A stretch of 64,000 bases of DNA from positions 200,902 to 264,901 of the forward strand of contig SSBO01000002.1 in NCBI GenBank assembly GCA_005281725.1, given 5' to 3'. This DNA comes from Wuchereria bancrofti. Taxonomy: Eukaryota > Nematoda > Chromadorea > Rhabditida > Onchocercidae. The notes beneath the pieces were generated by a model. It searched no databases, was not told the DNA's origin, and saw only the letters and a program-made list of their open reading frames with translations. Position numbers and translations under genes: made by a program. Below are positions 13,139-27,200 of this stretch, piece after piece (within the stretch, counting starts at the first letter, position 1; every line of letters begins with the position of its first letter).

Positions 13139-15368
13139 GTGGTAGAATAATCCGGTTTTATCATCTATAAACTAATTTTAGTTGTGATTTGTAATTGTGG
13201 TCAGTGTTGTACGCTTATTTTCCTGTAAGGCATTTGATGGCTTATTATTTTCTTGATGTGAAGAGAAACAGTTTTATCAGAAATTGTTGGAAATTTCCAT
13301 TTATTCTTTTTCTGTTATTTCACTCTTTGCTGCTTCACTGGCTGTAATCTCTGGTGATGATTGTTTACTGGGTTGTTTTATGTGCTGTATATTTCTGTAT
13401 TTCTATTTTTAACATGTACATTACTAATTCCTACGGGATATTGCTTCATTCAGCTGATTCATTTAGTATTGTTTTTTTTTTTCGATTGTTTGGGAATGGT
13501 TCCCACTGTGATAAAAATTCCGAACTTTTGAGAGGAAAAGTTTCAAACGACTTCGTTCTTTCAAAATGAACTTGAAACATGAAGCTGAATTATAAGGCAA
13601 CTTTTCTAGGTAATATAAATACACTTACGCAGCACAGCGGAAAACCGGTTTTTAAGGTAATTTTGAAGTTTATGGGATATTTTATGTCTTCGTATGCTTA
13701 TATTTATGTGTACGTTGCCTTTTTCGTTGTTTGCTAATTATATTGATTCCTTCTGTTGTAAACTTTCATAGGGAAATGAACAATCCGGGTAAAACAAAAA
13801 GTTTCATGTATTTATCTGTTGTTTCATGTTTTGATGGTGTTGGTCGTGTTTGAAACCTCAAGAAACCTGCGATTTAGGCTGAAACATTAGCTGAAAAGTA
13901 TTAAAAGTCTAAGACTGACATTTTCCAAAAGCGTTTTGCAAATTGTATGGGAAAAAGATAAATTTTGGATTGATCAAATTGTACCTTATCGGTGATTGCA
14001 GCTGTAAACAGTAGAGTCGGACATATCTGGTTTTCTAATTATCCCGTTTAGGAATTTTAGGAATTGATTTTTTGGCTTTTCTACATAAAGAGCAGGAAGT
14101 TGGGGTGCGCACGACATTTTTTCTTGGAAGTCAGACATTGATCATTTTTTTTTTTCACATTTTCCGAAACATTTGACAGCATCGTTTGAAAACTCCTTGT
14201 TTCTTTGTTACTTTTTATGATTTTATGGTCCTTGCAGCATTTTTGTAAAGTCACATGTTTTTGATACAGTCAATACTCAGCAGACCTCGATCACTGACTG
14301 ATTCTTCAATCTGTTTTGTACGAATTTTTTTTTCCAAATTTAATACGGTGGCGAAATTGGGTGTCACTTTGACTGCATTGGGGACCATTTGGAAAATGAA
14401 AACATTTCGACATTCTTAAGCACTTGCTTGAATTTGGCTAGATTTGTGGGTTATAGTGTCAGTTATCTTTGTTTTCATTAGAAGGATTAATTTTTAGACT
14501 GAAATAATTGGATGACTTGCCAAGGTGCAAAGGCAGAGAAAGAATAGTCTGCAGATATTTTCGCTACTTTTATCAAATGCTTGAAAATCCTCATATCAAT
14601 CGACTGATTGTTGTTTGAAAATTTCAAATCGTTAATTATCTATTCTAAAATACTGGCCAGGAATTATACCTTTGAGCGATGTTTTTATTTGTTCAGAAAT
14701 GTTTTATTGTAATGGATTATTATTATAGGATAGAAATGAAATTGAAATTAGTCACAACTATCTAAATAATTATTGTGAGGAATTGTCTTTTATTGGTTCT
14801 TGTTTTTGTTGTTTTATATTCCCCAATGTTAGTCGCTGGAACTGATCATTCAGCTAATCATTCTATAAGTATATTCCATTTTTGATTAAAGTCTATCAAA
14901 CACTTAAAATGCTATTGTGTTTACAACTAATTCTCAGTCTTTGTGAACTGAGAAGAATGATAAAAGTTGTTTTGTTTTGTTACAGTATTTAATTACTGTC
15001 ATTAATTTTAGAAATTCATTGTACGAAAAAAAAAAAAAGTCAAATTATAAAAAGCACTTATTGCTGAATCATTTTTCTAACGTGTCTAAAATTATTGCAC
15101 AGTGATCTGTTACCGAGTAATTTTATAAAAGAAACTATAAGAAAAATTTAAAATCAGTTGTTCATTTGCAAATGTTTTGAACATTAAACATTAAAAACAT
15201 AATGTATGAGAGGAGTGGTATAGTTTTTCAGAGGAGCATATTTCAAATCATTCATCTTCCAGTGATATACAATGTCCTCTGTCGTCGCACATCGTCAACA
15301 TTATCATTATTTGGGTCCTTTTCAATGTCATTTTCACTATTCGTTCCTTTCACTTCAAACCACTACTG
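13139..15368. other. Spacer between the HEXIM-like and GALNT genes, no gene seen
   Basis: No frame here resembles a protein and no RNA gene is recognised. It should hold the 3' UTR of the HEXIM-like gene and the 5' region of the GALNT gene. A strong acceptor, TTTTTCAG ending at 15231, precedes the GALNT start and could take a spliced leader or an upstream exon. At over 2 kb the spacing is longer than usual for a nematode operon. Confidence 0.5.
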
Positions 15369-17010
15369 ATGTTATTAACGAATATTTTTCTGTCGATACT
15401 TTTTCAATATTTTACAACTATTACTGTTGCTAATGGAACAAATGTTTCCAAAATTTCCGTTGAAAAAGTATCAGAGAAAGAATATGCAATTTTAAATGAA
15501 GATGGATTAAAACAGCCTGAAGTTAAGCTAAAGCAATGCCAACATATTGATCCATACATGGAGTAAGTTCTAATAATTTTTTTGAATTTATCAAAATTGT
15601 TTTATCTCTTCTAATACCTAACTTCATCTATCTTATCATTTTTTTTTTCCTAAAACTTTTTTTTTTCTTGAATTTTACACTTTAACTACATTTATTTATT
15701 CACTTTTTCTATAAATTAGTTTTTACTTTTTTTATAGTCTAGAATTTGAAGCGTTTCTACATTGTGTTAAATTTCATAAATGAATGTAAATATTTTTGAA
15801 AGAATCATTTTAGTGTAATATTGTGGTCAACGGTTGATGCTAATGTTAGCAATTGTGATCCAGTTACACCAAAAGAAAGTAATATGATAGCAAATGAAGC
15901 AGAGAGACAGCGATATGAATGGGGTATCAAAAAATTTGCCTATGATGTAGTGACAAGTGATAAAATTGGACCACGTCGTAAACTATCACCTGTTTATCAT
16001 GAATTGTAAGAAACTTGTTATGAAATTTTTTTTTCAAAAACTTTTACTTCATAATATTTCATAATTATTCATAGAATTTCCCGAATTTTTATAACTGAAA
16101 ATGTTGAAATGATACTTGAAAAAATAGTGCTACAACTTTTATCCTCATATTTTTTGACGATTTGTTCATTAAATTATTATATAAATTGATTTTCGCATTC
16201 TTTTTTCGTTCAGTTACAGATTATAATTTGACACAGCTTTATTCCACTGAAAAATTCATAATGTTTAAAATTTCATTCTACTTTGCTAGTTTAATACTAC
16301 TCGAAAATTTGTTTGTTTGTTTTTTTTCAGGTGTGAAACATTACCTCGTAATATCAGCTTAACTGTAAGCATAGTTATTATTTATCACAATGAAGCATTG
16401 TCAGTATTAATTCGTATGCTAAACAGTATTTTCGATCATACTCCATCCAATATTCTTCAAGAGATTATTTTATATGATGACTATAGTGATTATGATACAA
16501 TGCTCATTAATCACGTTATCACTTATGGCAATTATGTACAGTGGCCAATGAAAAAGATAATCACGAAGCGTAGTAATGAACGCTTAGGACTTATCAGAGC
16601 TAAGGTTAATCATTTTTAAATCAAATATCATCTGAGAATTTTTAACTGAGGAATTAATTTATCATTTAAATAGTAAGTAAATCAATTTTTGCTGGTAGTG
16701 CAGTTAATTTAAAAAAAAAACACTTACTTTAAATTTAGGCAAATCTATAACTTAAATAAATAGTCACAGATAAAGTCAAAGGTAGTAATCTTTTGCTTCG
16801 TAATATTAATTGTAATTTTTATTTTCAGGTATACGCATCACGTGTGGCCCATGGTGATGTTCTCATATTCTTGGATAGCCATTGTGAAGTAACTCCATTA
16901 TGGATCGAACCTTTACTGCTGCCAATACAGGAAGATTCCACAAGGTCAGAGAATAAAATAAATGTTATTATTATATATTTCCTATTTGATATTTGCTCAT
17001 ATATGTTGAT

Positions 17011-17046
<36 letters not shown>

Positions 17047-19020
17047 AGTAAAAATGTAACTGATCGAAATCCTTTCTCGTATGCTGTAGATTTCATGATA
17101 AGTTTTCCTGGATCAAAGCAGATCAAAAGGTTCAAAAGTTCATTGTACTAGCAAATAATGAGTGGAGAGTATCTAAGATCAAAATGTAAACGTTACGATA
17201 TTGAAAAAGCCAAGACTTATATTTAAATTATGAACTCTATGTAGATAATGCTGGAGCTTAGTAAAATCATTGATAAGAAAAAAGAATTAGTGTTTAAGGG
17301 AGATGAAAAAAAGGTAGATATATTCCTCTTATTATAATGTTTCATTAAATGATTGTAGAGTCGTAAAAAATAAAATCGAAACAGTTTAGAGTTGTTCTTC
17401 CAGTCGTTGATTTAATTAGTGCAAAAACGTTTGAATTTTCCAAAGCAATGATAGCAAAAGGCGTATTTAATTGGGGTCTTGAATTCAAGTGGAAATATAT
17501 TCCGTGGGAGTATTGGGATTTACCGGAAAACAATATTAAACCATTTCGGTAAGTATTCTGTGTTTCTTGCTTTTTTCTGATAGCTACTACAGCATAGCAC
17601 CAGAATTACTATATACAATAATGTACAGTTCAAAATCATTTTTATTTCCTCTATAAATTTATTAATTCTCTTAGAGTGGTTGGAAATTGAATAACATTTT
17701 CCAAACATGTAAATATTTAAATAGGATTATAACTTGTTTCACAAGTTATAAGACTGGAAAAATAGTTTCATAACTCGATATTCTGTTTCTTCGACCGATA
17801 TAATCATAATAGATAAAACACTGCATTATGAGCGGGATATATTTTGATAATTTTGAGATTCTAAATATTTTTGATATTCCAGGCATTTCTGAGAAAATTA
17901 TAGATTTTTTTTTTTTTTTGCTTATAGATCATCGACTATGTCAGGCGGTTTGCTAGCAATTGACCGTAAATATTTCCATGCAATGGGTGAATATGATACC
18001 GGAATGGAGATTTGGGGAGTTGAAAATATCGAAATGTCCATTCGGGTTCGTAGAATTTGAAACATTCATACATACGTTAATTCATACATATGTCTGTTTG
18101 TCATAACTTCTCATTACAGGTCTAACTGACTGTAAATTTGAGAATTTGATAATTATCGTTGAGTGTATTTTCTAAACGGATGCGCGATGCACGGCTTAGT
18201 CCGATATACTGAATTGAAATTATTAATAATGATGATGATACTGAATTTAATTGGGTATTGTAAGGATATTTAATGTTAAGTAAAAATAGGATCGTTAGTG
18301 AGAAATTCCATCTCAAACTTGTGATCGATTCACAATTTCCACATTTGTCATAATTTTCATGACTTCTTCACATATTCACAGCTGCTACATTGATATCAAA
18401 ACGTCGACTAATCCGAAATATTGTTCTAACCAAGTTTAGGATGAAAATATAACTAGTGATATCGGTAATATCTGACAAAATTATTCAGATTCAGAAATAT
18501 TTAGATATGGCTTTGCGGTGGATCGATCTTAGTGGCACCATGCAGTCACGTTGGCCACGTGTTTCGTACGCGTCGCCCATATACGAACAAACCGGGTATA
18601 GATACAAAGTTATATAATTCGTTGCGAACCATTAAAATTTGGTTCGATGATTATGATGTGAGTTGATGCTTCATTTTTATTTTACTGAAAGTGATGAACA
18701 ACTTGCCCTTTCAATTCATACTGTTCATGTGGTAATAGCAACAATAATGTAATATTAACCTATGATAGGATATCGCAAAAACAGATACCTCTTCGGATGT
18801 GTTTCTTTTTTTTTCCTCAACATTCAACGCTTACTAAAAAAATTTTTTTTCCCAGAAATACTTCTATGAGAAACGACCGGATGCGAAAGGAATGGAAGCT
18901 GGCGATCTGAGTGAACGCATGAAATTGAAGGAAAGTCTCAATTGCAAGCCATTTCAATGGTACATACAAGAAATTGATCCGGAACTCGAGCCTAAAAAGA
19001 TGCTACATGAAGAACTATGA
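15369..19020 (+). CDS. Polypeptide N-acetylgalactosaminyltransferase (GT27) without lectin domain, 8 exons, 456 aa
   Basis: Exons 15369-15562, 15814-16005, 16331-16604, 16829-16944, 17390-17548, 17928-18045, 18505-18657 and 18856-19020 join in frame to 456 residues. GALNT enzymes transfer GalNAc from UDP-GalNAc to Ser/Thr in the Golgi, starting mucin-type O-glycans. A hydrophobic N-terminus ([14 protein letters not shown]) would be the signal anchor. Catalytic marks are present: [25 protein letters not shown], the metal-binding DxH as FLDSHCE (residues 236-238), [30 protein letters not shown] (341-345) and the third metal ligand in CSHVGHVF (His369). It ends about 60 residues after the catalytic domain, with no ricin-type lectin repeats. 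A few family members lack this domain; C. elegans GLY-8 may be one, but I am unsure. The start is the first in-frame ATG after a stop at 15207; an upstream exon is possible because the frame stays open back to 15210. Confidence 0.92.
17011..17043. repeat. (GA)n microsatellite in GALNT intron 4
   Basis: An uninterrupted AG dinucleotide run of about 16 units, starting about 70 bases after the exon 4 donor. Likely length-polymorphic; no coding role. Confidence 0.85.
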
Positions 19021-19037
19021 ATTTCAATCCGTCATCA

Positions 19038-19103
19038 TTATGTTCAAATGTAAACTTTAATAAACATATATTATGTTCAAATGTAAACTTTAATAAACAT
19101 ATA
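19038..19103 (+). terminator. Duplicated polyadenylation signal region of the GALNT gene
   Basis: Two exact tandem copies of a 33-base unit (19038-19070 and 19071-19103) start 18 bases after the stop codon. Each contains AATAAA (19059-19064 and 19092-19097), so the mRNA has two equivalent poly(A) signals 33 bases apart. This is consistent with a very short 3' UTR. Confidence 0.7.
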
Positions 19104-21260
19104 TGTATTATTTGCTACTAAAATTGCTTATTGAGCTAAAATAAATGTTTACCCTAATTTACATTGTCATACTAAAACATAACATTAGTTTATCATGAAT
19201 TCATCGTGGCAAATATCATTTATCTAATAATAACAAAACTAAATATATATTAGCATAATTAGGAATTTTTATAACTTGCATATACGTTAATATTCACAGA
19301 TCTAAAATGCTCTTTGAAATGAAATGTTTACATATTTGAAATTAACAACAATACTGATATATTTACGATAATTGAGCAATATTATATTTTCAATTATTCA
19401 TAAACACATACATTTATGTTTAGAATTTGCCAATATTTTTTTATGAAATAAGAAAAAGATGAGAAATCTTTCCACACATTTCTTCCATTCTGTCTAATTC
19501 CATACAATAAAAAAGGAAAAAAAAGAAAATGAAGTGAAATAGGGGGCGCCGATGTTGCATAGCGCGATGTGTTCAATTTGGTTGGACCGCATTTTTTATT
19601 AGATGTTCATGAGATGTATGAATGTTTGGGTTACGGTTTTTCGATGACGTCATTTTATGTTTCATCCACTGTGATAATGTGTTTGTGATGTACAAGTATA
19701 TTCTCTTTTTATCATTTTAATTCGAAAAGTTATTTGGATTAACCAAGATTAATTACTTAAAAAGTAAATGGAAACAGTAATTAAAAAAATGTTAATTTTA
19801 TTGTTATAAATATAGAAGAAATGTATAAGAAACTAATATTTGATTCATTACTTTCTGTTTTTTTCTTTTTTATTTCCATTAAAAGGATACATATTTTTAA
19901 ATCTTATCAATATTTTCATGTACTATTAATTTGATCATATCGTATGATATAAATATCATTTAGTATTTAATGATGCTATAGTGATATTGATGTCATTTTG
20001 TATCATATTTATATTGTGATATAAGTTGTTGAATCAATAAATTCTTTTTTAAAAGAATGGAAGAAAGAACGTGTACTAATTGAAAATTTTGACAGATTAT
20101 TGTAATTAGTATATTTGTTGAGATTTTATAGCTATCCGAGAATTTTGTATCATTTAATTTTAAGTGTTTCGTAATATAGTATTTTTTGTCATTTTATTTT
20201 TTCTTTTCTCATTAAGAAGAATTCCTGTGGTGATTTGTTGAACGAATAAGATATTTACTCTTTGGATGGTGGTTTTTTTTTTCTTTTGTATGCAGTTTGT
20301 TTTCAATTTGCATTTGTTGTAATTCGAATGAAGGATTCTATGATGCATCAATGAAAGTAAATTTTTAATGTTCCATTTGTTCTCTCTCCGTAATACTTAT
20401 AATTTCAAAAGTTTTAGTAGTGTTCAACGTTCTCAAATGTAATGAATTTTATAAGGTACCTGGAACATGAGGGAGTAAGGAAAGAGCTATTTGAAATCGG
20501 CATATAACCTGGACGGTGACAGCTGGCTTATTTATCCTCTGAAGATCGAGAAATATCTCATTTTGCATAGGGAAGTTTCAGTTCTTCAAATTTTAGTTGA
20601 TTCGAATTCTCGGCTTTAAATGAGGCGTTTTATTTAGTTCTTTATTTTTTATTGAATTATTTGGGTTACTTTCTTGATCTGCTGAATTCAGTTTTAAAGT
20701 CAAGTTTTAATTTTTACTCGAATTTAAGTTTGTCTAGGAGAATCGTTTTGTAATGTACATGTAGGTCAGGCGAAAAGCATCTAAATGACAGAGAGGTAAA
20801 AAAAAATAAAATAATGCAGAAAAAATGATGATAATAAATACCTGAGCAATATTGCTGAATATTTTTTAAACGTCTTATCCTACCAGTGTGTCACTTTTTT
20901 ACTGTCTGCTGTTTCTTTTTGCTTTTTTGTTTATAATTAGTTTCTTTGTTCGTGAATAATAATGTACATAACATGTTGATGATTGTGCGGAAATGCTAAA
21001 TGATCTTTTCTTTTCCTCCTCTCCTCTCTTTTCCTTTCCTTTCTTTTTTGTTTCTCTTTGCGTTTTCAGAAATATTTAATGACAGGAAACAAAATATTTA
21101 AGATAATCTCCACAAGTACTTAATTAATTGCTTATAAATACTTATCTCTTGAAGCTTTTTTCAAATATGAGAATGTTCCACCCTTAGTGAAAAAAGATTG
21201 CGTGCTATAATGCATCATTGAGGACAGCTCTTTTTTATACGTCTCAAATCATTATTACAG
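19104..21260. other. GALNT-CREB spacer with probable CREB promoter region
   Basis: No coding sequence is recognised. A small GC-richer patch with GGGGGCGCCGATG and TAGCGCGATG (about 19540-19595) is followed by a perfect CRE at 19645. This is the best candidate for the CREB promoter, whose first exon I could not locate. The rest is AT-rich with T-rich tracts. Confidence 0.45.
19645..19652. promoter_or_regulatory. Perfect CRE (TGACGTCA) upstream of the CREB gene
   Basis: TGACGTCA lies 1.6 kb before the first supported CREB exon, just after a local GC-richer patch. CREB/CREM-type genes in animals are often autoregulated through CREs. The site is seen; its use is inferred. Confidence 0.5.
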
Positions 21261-24200
21261 GAAAAATATGCGTTAGAAGGAGTGAGAAAAAAGGGACGAA
21301 AGCGATGTCACGTGAGCCATCACATTATAAATAATCCATCAACAAGCGAACCAGAAACGGTAACTGCTTCCACTCTTAGTTTTTTGAATCATTAAGAAGA
21401 TAGGGCATTAAGAAGATGTTGTTTCATATAAATATATAATTAAAAGATGAAATGTGCATAATACTAGTAAATTCTCAAATACTGCTTGAGATTCTTTTGA
21501 ATATGATTAGTGTTTTGCAGCAGAAATGTTTTATTTGCGAGAGAAAAAAAAAGGATTTCCACTTACTTTCAAAGATTGGCATTTTTCAATTAAGATTATT
21601 AACCTTCTGACTCTTAAATAAAAAAAAAAAAAGAGGTTTCATATTAACGAAAGGGAGTTCATGTTAACAGTCCAGCATTTCGTAATGACTGGAAAAGTAT
21701 TTGTCATAACGTCGTCAGTTGTGAAAAATAATACTGCGGATCGTGATATCATTCGAAGGAAGTACAGTCTATGTCATGAAGTGCTTTATGAATGTGAATC
21801 AGCCGTACTTAATGATAGGCCGTACATATTAACACTTTTTGAATGGCGTGATTCTAGACATCGTTCAAATTACAATTCATATTTCAATGCATTCATTGTG
21901 TCTACGTATCCAGGAAATTCTTTTTGAAAACTTTTTTTCTTTTTTCTTTTTTTTTTGCTAGGAGATTTATTATAGAAGTAACCTAAAAAACAGTAAATAA
22001 ACTATTTGTGTTTTAAATAACTATGATGACTGAAAAATATATTCGATCTGAAATCTCAAATAGTTTCCATTTTAATTTGTGTTAAAAATTGGATTTCCTT
22101 CTTTTTCCACTAGAAATTCATACGTTGCTAGATTTGCATACTTGTTGTTATCAAAACATTTGAGTGTGTTGCATTTTCAGCTGAAAGTGCTCGCGAAAGT
22201 GATCTTACAGAACCAATCGAACGATGAAATAATCAGTGATGATGAGGCACGACGACGTCGTGAACAACTCAATCGACGACCATCATATCGGTTAATTAAT
22301 TAATTCTTCTTTGACTCTTCATGCTGCTTTTTGTTTATACATAAAATTGAATTCCAGAATATGATTTCAGTATTCAGAATATTATATTTCTGAGACTGTA
22401 CATTATGGTTTTTTAGAATATATACCTTGTAGGCAGTCCATCTGTAAAGCAACCATTGCTATTTTGGATAAATAAATATCTCTTTAGAGGAAATGGTAAT
22501 TTAGTTTGAAACTGCATCGCTTCGTAGTTTACAGATAATCGTTGACATGTATCATTAATGAAGTGCTATGTTTGATAATATTGTTTTTATTTATTTTTTT
22601 TTAATGTTTTCCGACACAAAGATAACAATGAATCTAAAGGACCACTTCATGATTCATTAATGCTGCATAAAAAAGCATTTGGCACAAATATGATATTTAG
22701 TGATTGTATTTAGTGATTTTGTGTTTCCACAGTTACCTCGAATTTACTTGTAGAAGGAATGAGCTGTAGCTGTTTCTCTTTTCTTCGATTTGTTGTTTAA
22801 AAGTCAAATTAGTTGTTATAGCATCATTCTTTTGCATTGAAGCCAATAACTTTGCACTTGAATAAATAAAGTTTACAAGAATTCAGCAATACGTTGTAGA
22901 TTTTTCTTCAAGGTATTACGTATAGATGCATTTTATCTAGATTACATGGTTTGGTTGATAGATTCAGTTTATAATGAATTTTTGTATAACGTTTTTATCA
23001 AAATAATATCTTAGGAATCTTTCGGCGATGTTCCTTAGCTATTAGAAACTCAGAGGAGAAAGTGAAAGGTACAATTTAATCTCCGGCGTTCAGGTTTAGA
23101 GTTTAAACTGCTACTCTTATTTATTGCTTTTAACCGTATTGTTCTCGTCATTTCTTGGAGAAATCATACATCACAAATGATTTCATCGCTCTCCCAGCTA
23201 CCATTTATCATTTAAATTCACAAATTTTTTGTTATAATACATTTTAATAAGAGAATTTTTCTCAATAAGTAAAGCTAAACAGCATTGTTGTTGACACTCT
23301 TTGTTCCTGCTGCTTTCCCCTTTTTAGTCTTTATTAATGAAGCATCATCATTCATTGGTATTCTGTTATGAACAACCACGTTAAGGAAGGGCAACATTGA
23401 TTCTAGAATTTTTGTGAATTCGATTTTGGACGAAAGGGTACTAAACGACTTAAAAGAACAGATAAGAAATTAAATTAAAGGTTAAAAGGTTAAGGTCGAT
23501 GAGTTAACTGTGATTAAGAATGGAACGTGTACGATTAAAAAATTAATACTAAGTGGTTCAAATTTAAATGACATTGTGGGTGATTTTAAAGTTTTTTTGG
23601 AACGATGAAATCTGTTAATTGATCATGATTTTTTCTTCTTTTTTGTTTTTGTTGGATTTCTTTATGAAAGTTTCTCATTGAGAGATTCAGATATTTGAAG
23701 TGGAATTTTATCGTATCTTCTTTCCTAGTTTTTTTGTTTTTCTTTTTGATTTACGATCTTTCAAATTATTGTGCTGTTTGGGAAGGTGGAAAAATCACTG
23801 AATATGCCTTGCCAAACAATGAAAAGTTAGAATATTTGTAACAATTCTAGATATTCAATCTACAGTTTTGGACGTCTATTATCTACATTGCAGATTAGAA
23901 GCAGCAATTTGTGAAGGATCAAATTTCATTTTTTGCTAGATTTTACCAGACATATGTGTGTGGCAATAAAAATGATCGTAGTATTTTCGTGAAAATTATT
24001 ATTTATCATTCTTCTTTTCTGTACCTTTAACTTTGAATTATAGCATTCGAAAACGGATGAATTATTATTTTGCCACAAATGAGCAGAGAGGTGGGTGGGG
24101 AAAGAAAAATTTTGTGCTGCTGTTATGACTTCTAAATTTCATTAAGTACAACTGAGTTATTGCCATCAAATAATAGGATTTCAGGTTATTAGGCTTATCT

Positions 24201-27200
24201 GGATTGCTAGATTAGATTACTATTATTTTCCGCTGTTCATCTTGGCATATTTTGATGTGATCCTGATTCTGATCGGCTAAATGCATTAGGAGAGATTTTA
24301 CTTGTTCCTAAGTCTATTAGTTTCACTTTGTATATGGGTAGCTGTTCCGTATTTGATCTGATATTGATATAATTAGCCGAGGAAAATCATTCATTTTAAA
24401 CAACTCAGGAAATAATTAGTTATAGGAGAAGAAAAATTAAATTAGATGAAAGACATTGCAAATTTCTCCGAGAAATTCTCGAACATTCTCCCTAGAGAAT
24501 ATCCTTTTACATATTGTAGAAAAAAAAAACCCCATTCAGTGATGTAAATTTCTGTTTTGTTTATTCATTAAGGAGAATTATTAGGGAGAAAAGTAGTGAA
24601 GAGAGAAAATAGAGTTGTCTTTTCCACTCCCTCCTATATTCGTCATTTTCTGTTCGAAGTGCAAAGATGACGTCAATTTCAAATTGTCAGATAAGGTGGA
24701 GAAATGGAAAAGGTGAAACTTTGGCTAGTAATAATTATAAATTTATATATATGCACATGTAGATGTGTATGTGGATGTAAGACTATGAACATTTTTCATT
24801 CGTCTCTTTTAACCTGTTTAGATTTTCAAAGCTTTTTTGATTTATCCATTTATTTGTCTGTTTGCTTCTTTCTATTCATATGTTCCATATTCTCTCTTAT
24901 TGATTCAGCTTCATTTGTTTCCTTTCCGAATTGTAGATTTTTCTTTTTTTTTTTTTTTTTTTTCTTGGTATTCCGTTGATAAATTGAGGTGTACTGTAAG
25001 AGAGAATTCATTTTATTCCATTAAATGTTCATCTTGTAATATTATAAGAGATGTTGAATATTCCCAAGATATTTTTTCACTTAATTCTTTAATTTTTATT
25101 TCAATTTTAAGCTTCATTAACTCTCTCTGTTATGGATGTCTTTGGCTAAAGAAAGACTAAAGAAAGCTAATATAAAAAAACTTAGCAACAATAACCGCCA
25201 TTTTGACGCTCTTCCATTTACGTATATTACGCCTTTTGTGGAGAAATAATGACCATTGCTTAGCTAATGCTTACGTAAGCTTTATTGCTTACTTCATCTA
25301 ACATAGTTGCCATGTCAGTTTTGCATTTAATCCTCGTATATTTCTTTCGAAAATGACTTTCACTATTTAATGGTCCAAATTTTATTTCTACTTGTTTCTT
25401 TAGCTCCTCTCTCTCTCTCTCTCTGTCTCCTTCTTACATTTTTGACGCTAACACAAAAACATACTGGAAGTAAACAAGAGAGAGAGAGAGAGAAGAGGGA
25501 AGGAGGAAGGAAGAAGCGAGTAATATGGTAATGCAATCACAGAGATGTTTATTCGATCGTTCCGTACTCTCTGATAAAGGGCCTTCTCATTTCTTTTGGA
25601 TTTTTTGTTTTTTTTTTTTTTTTTTTTCGTACTTTGTACCGTATAAAAGAGCATATGCCAAACATACACACACACACATACACACATGCATACATACTAC
25701 ATACAAAATCTGTCCGCAATTTCTCTTCCCGTAGCATTTGTCTTATAGATTTGACGTATGAAAAGCTTTTGGAATATTTTCTCTCTTTTCCTTTGTTTTC
25801 ATTCTTACTCTTTTATTGCACTACTTTCATCATTAATGGAACACTTTCCTAGCGATATCGAATTACTTGCTACTTCATCGAGACAATATGAATATATAAG
25901 TACTTGGATCTCATTGTAGCAATAATCTTTCATTCTGGTTTATAGCACAAATTAAAAATTTTGAAAGTATGACTTTGCATATGTGTGCGTGTGTGTGAGT
26001 GTAAGAAATCAAAATAAATAAATGGAGGAGGGAAAAAGATGATACCTTATGAATATGAATTCTACTAACAACAAAGAGAGCATTCTAACAAAATGGTTAC
26101 CTTATATATATATAGCAGAAATAGCAAGAGCAATAATTCAAAAACTTTTAATTGCTGTTGTATCAATGATTGTAAAGTTTTTCAACTTTAAATTTGACTT
26201 CCTTTACTTTGCTTAATAGTAAAGTATTAGCTTTCTTCTAAAGCTGAAAATGAAGGATAAATGCAAATCTGTCTGTCTTCATTCACTCTATTCTCAACCA
26301 GCTATGGATATATTATCAATATTTAACGAGGAGTTATTAGCTCAACATATTTTCTGCTGTAGTTTATATTACTCTTTTCTCTTTCCTTCCTCTACTACTA
26401 TGTTCCTTCAAAGTAAGACATCTGAAAAACAGATGCTTTTTGTAATGGATTAATTTAACGACTCTAAATTTCGTCATTTTATTTCATTTTTAATTTGAAC
26501 TTAATTTTTGTTTAAAAATTTTATAGGAACAAGAAAATTATTTTAAATAATCTCTTCGGCATTACATTCCTTATGTTGTAATAATTCCTTTTAAAAATTA
26601 GTGAATATTATATTTCATCGATAAGTGATCTTTTTTTCACTAAGTTAAGCAACCTGGAATGACTAGAAAACCACGTGTCGTTTTCACAATATTCACTTTG
26701 CCTAATTATTCATTAAATAAGCAGTTGTAAGTTCTATAAGCGCTTTAGTAGCATATATGTATATTGTTTCATAAGATAAAGTTTAATGAGGCAAATAGTC
26801 ATTGTCATTTATGCATCCGGCAATCGATATTGGCTTAATACCTTGAAAAATTTTGAAATTTTTCTCCCTCCATAACGGTTTTCACAGTTATAAAATGTTC
26901 ACAGCGATGGAGGAATTCAGATAAAGAGAATAAGATTCAAAGGATATAACTACTGTTACGTGTGTTGTATTCGTTTAATTAGTAATACCATAAAAAGCTA
27001 GCTGAGTGAGATGTTAGGAGAGGTGAAAAGTGTAACGATATAGGGAATTACGCATATAAAAGAGAAGTAAGAATAAAAATTGAAGCTTTTAAGACATAAG
27101 GAGAGTTGATTTTTCATTTTTGCTTGCTTAAAATTTCCCTTTATTAGCTAGTTTACAAATTTATTCTGGTGATTTATTAATAAAGTACCACGTATGATAG

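Noticed and set aside
15272..15436. ATG-started frame MSSVVAHRQ in the GALNT leader
   Set aside because: It overlaps the GALNT start in another frame and stops after about 54 codons without similarity; at most an upstream ORF.
21661..21927. 88-codon open frame in a CREB intron as a separate gene
   Set aside because: No recognised similarity; only its first codons are of interest as a possible alternative CREB exon.
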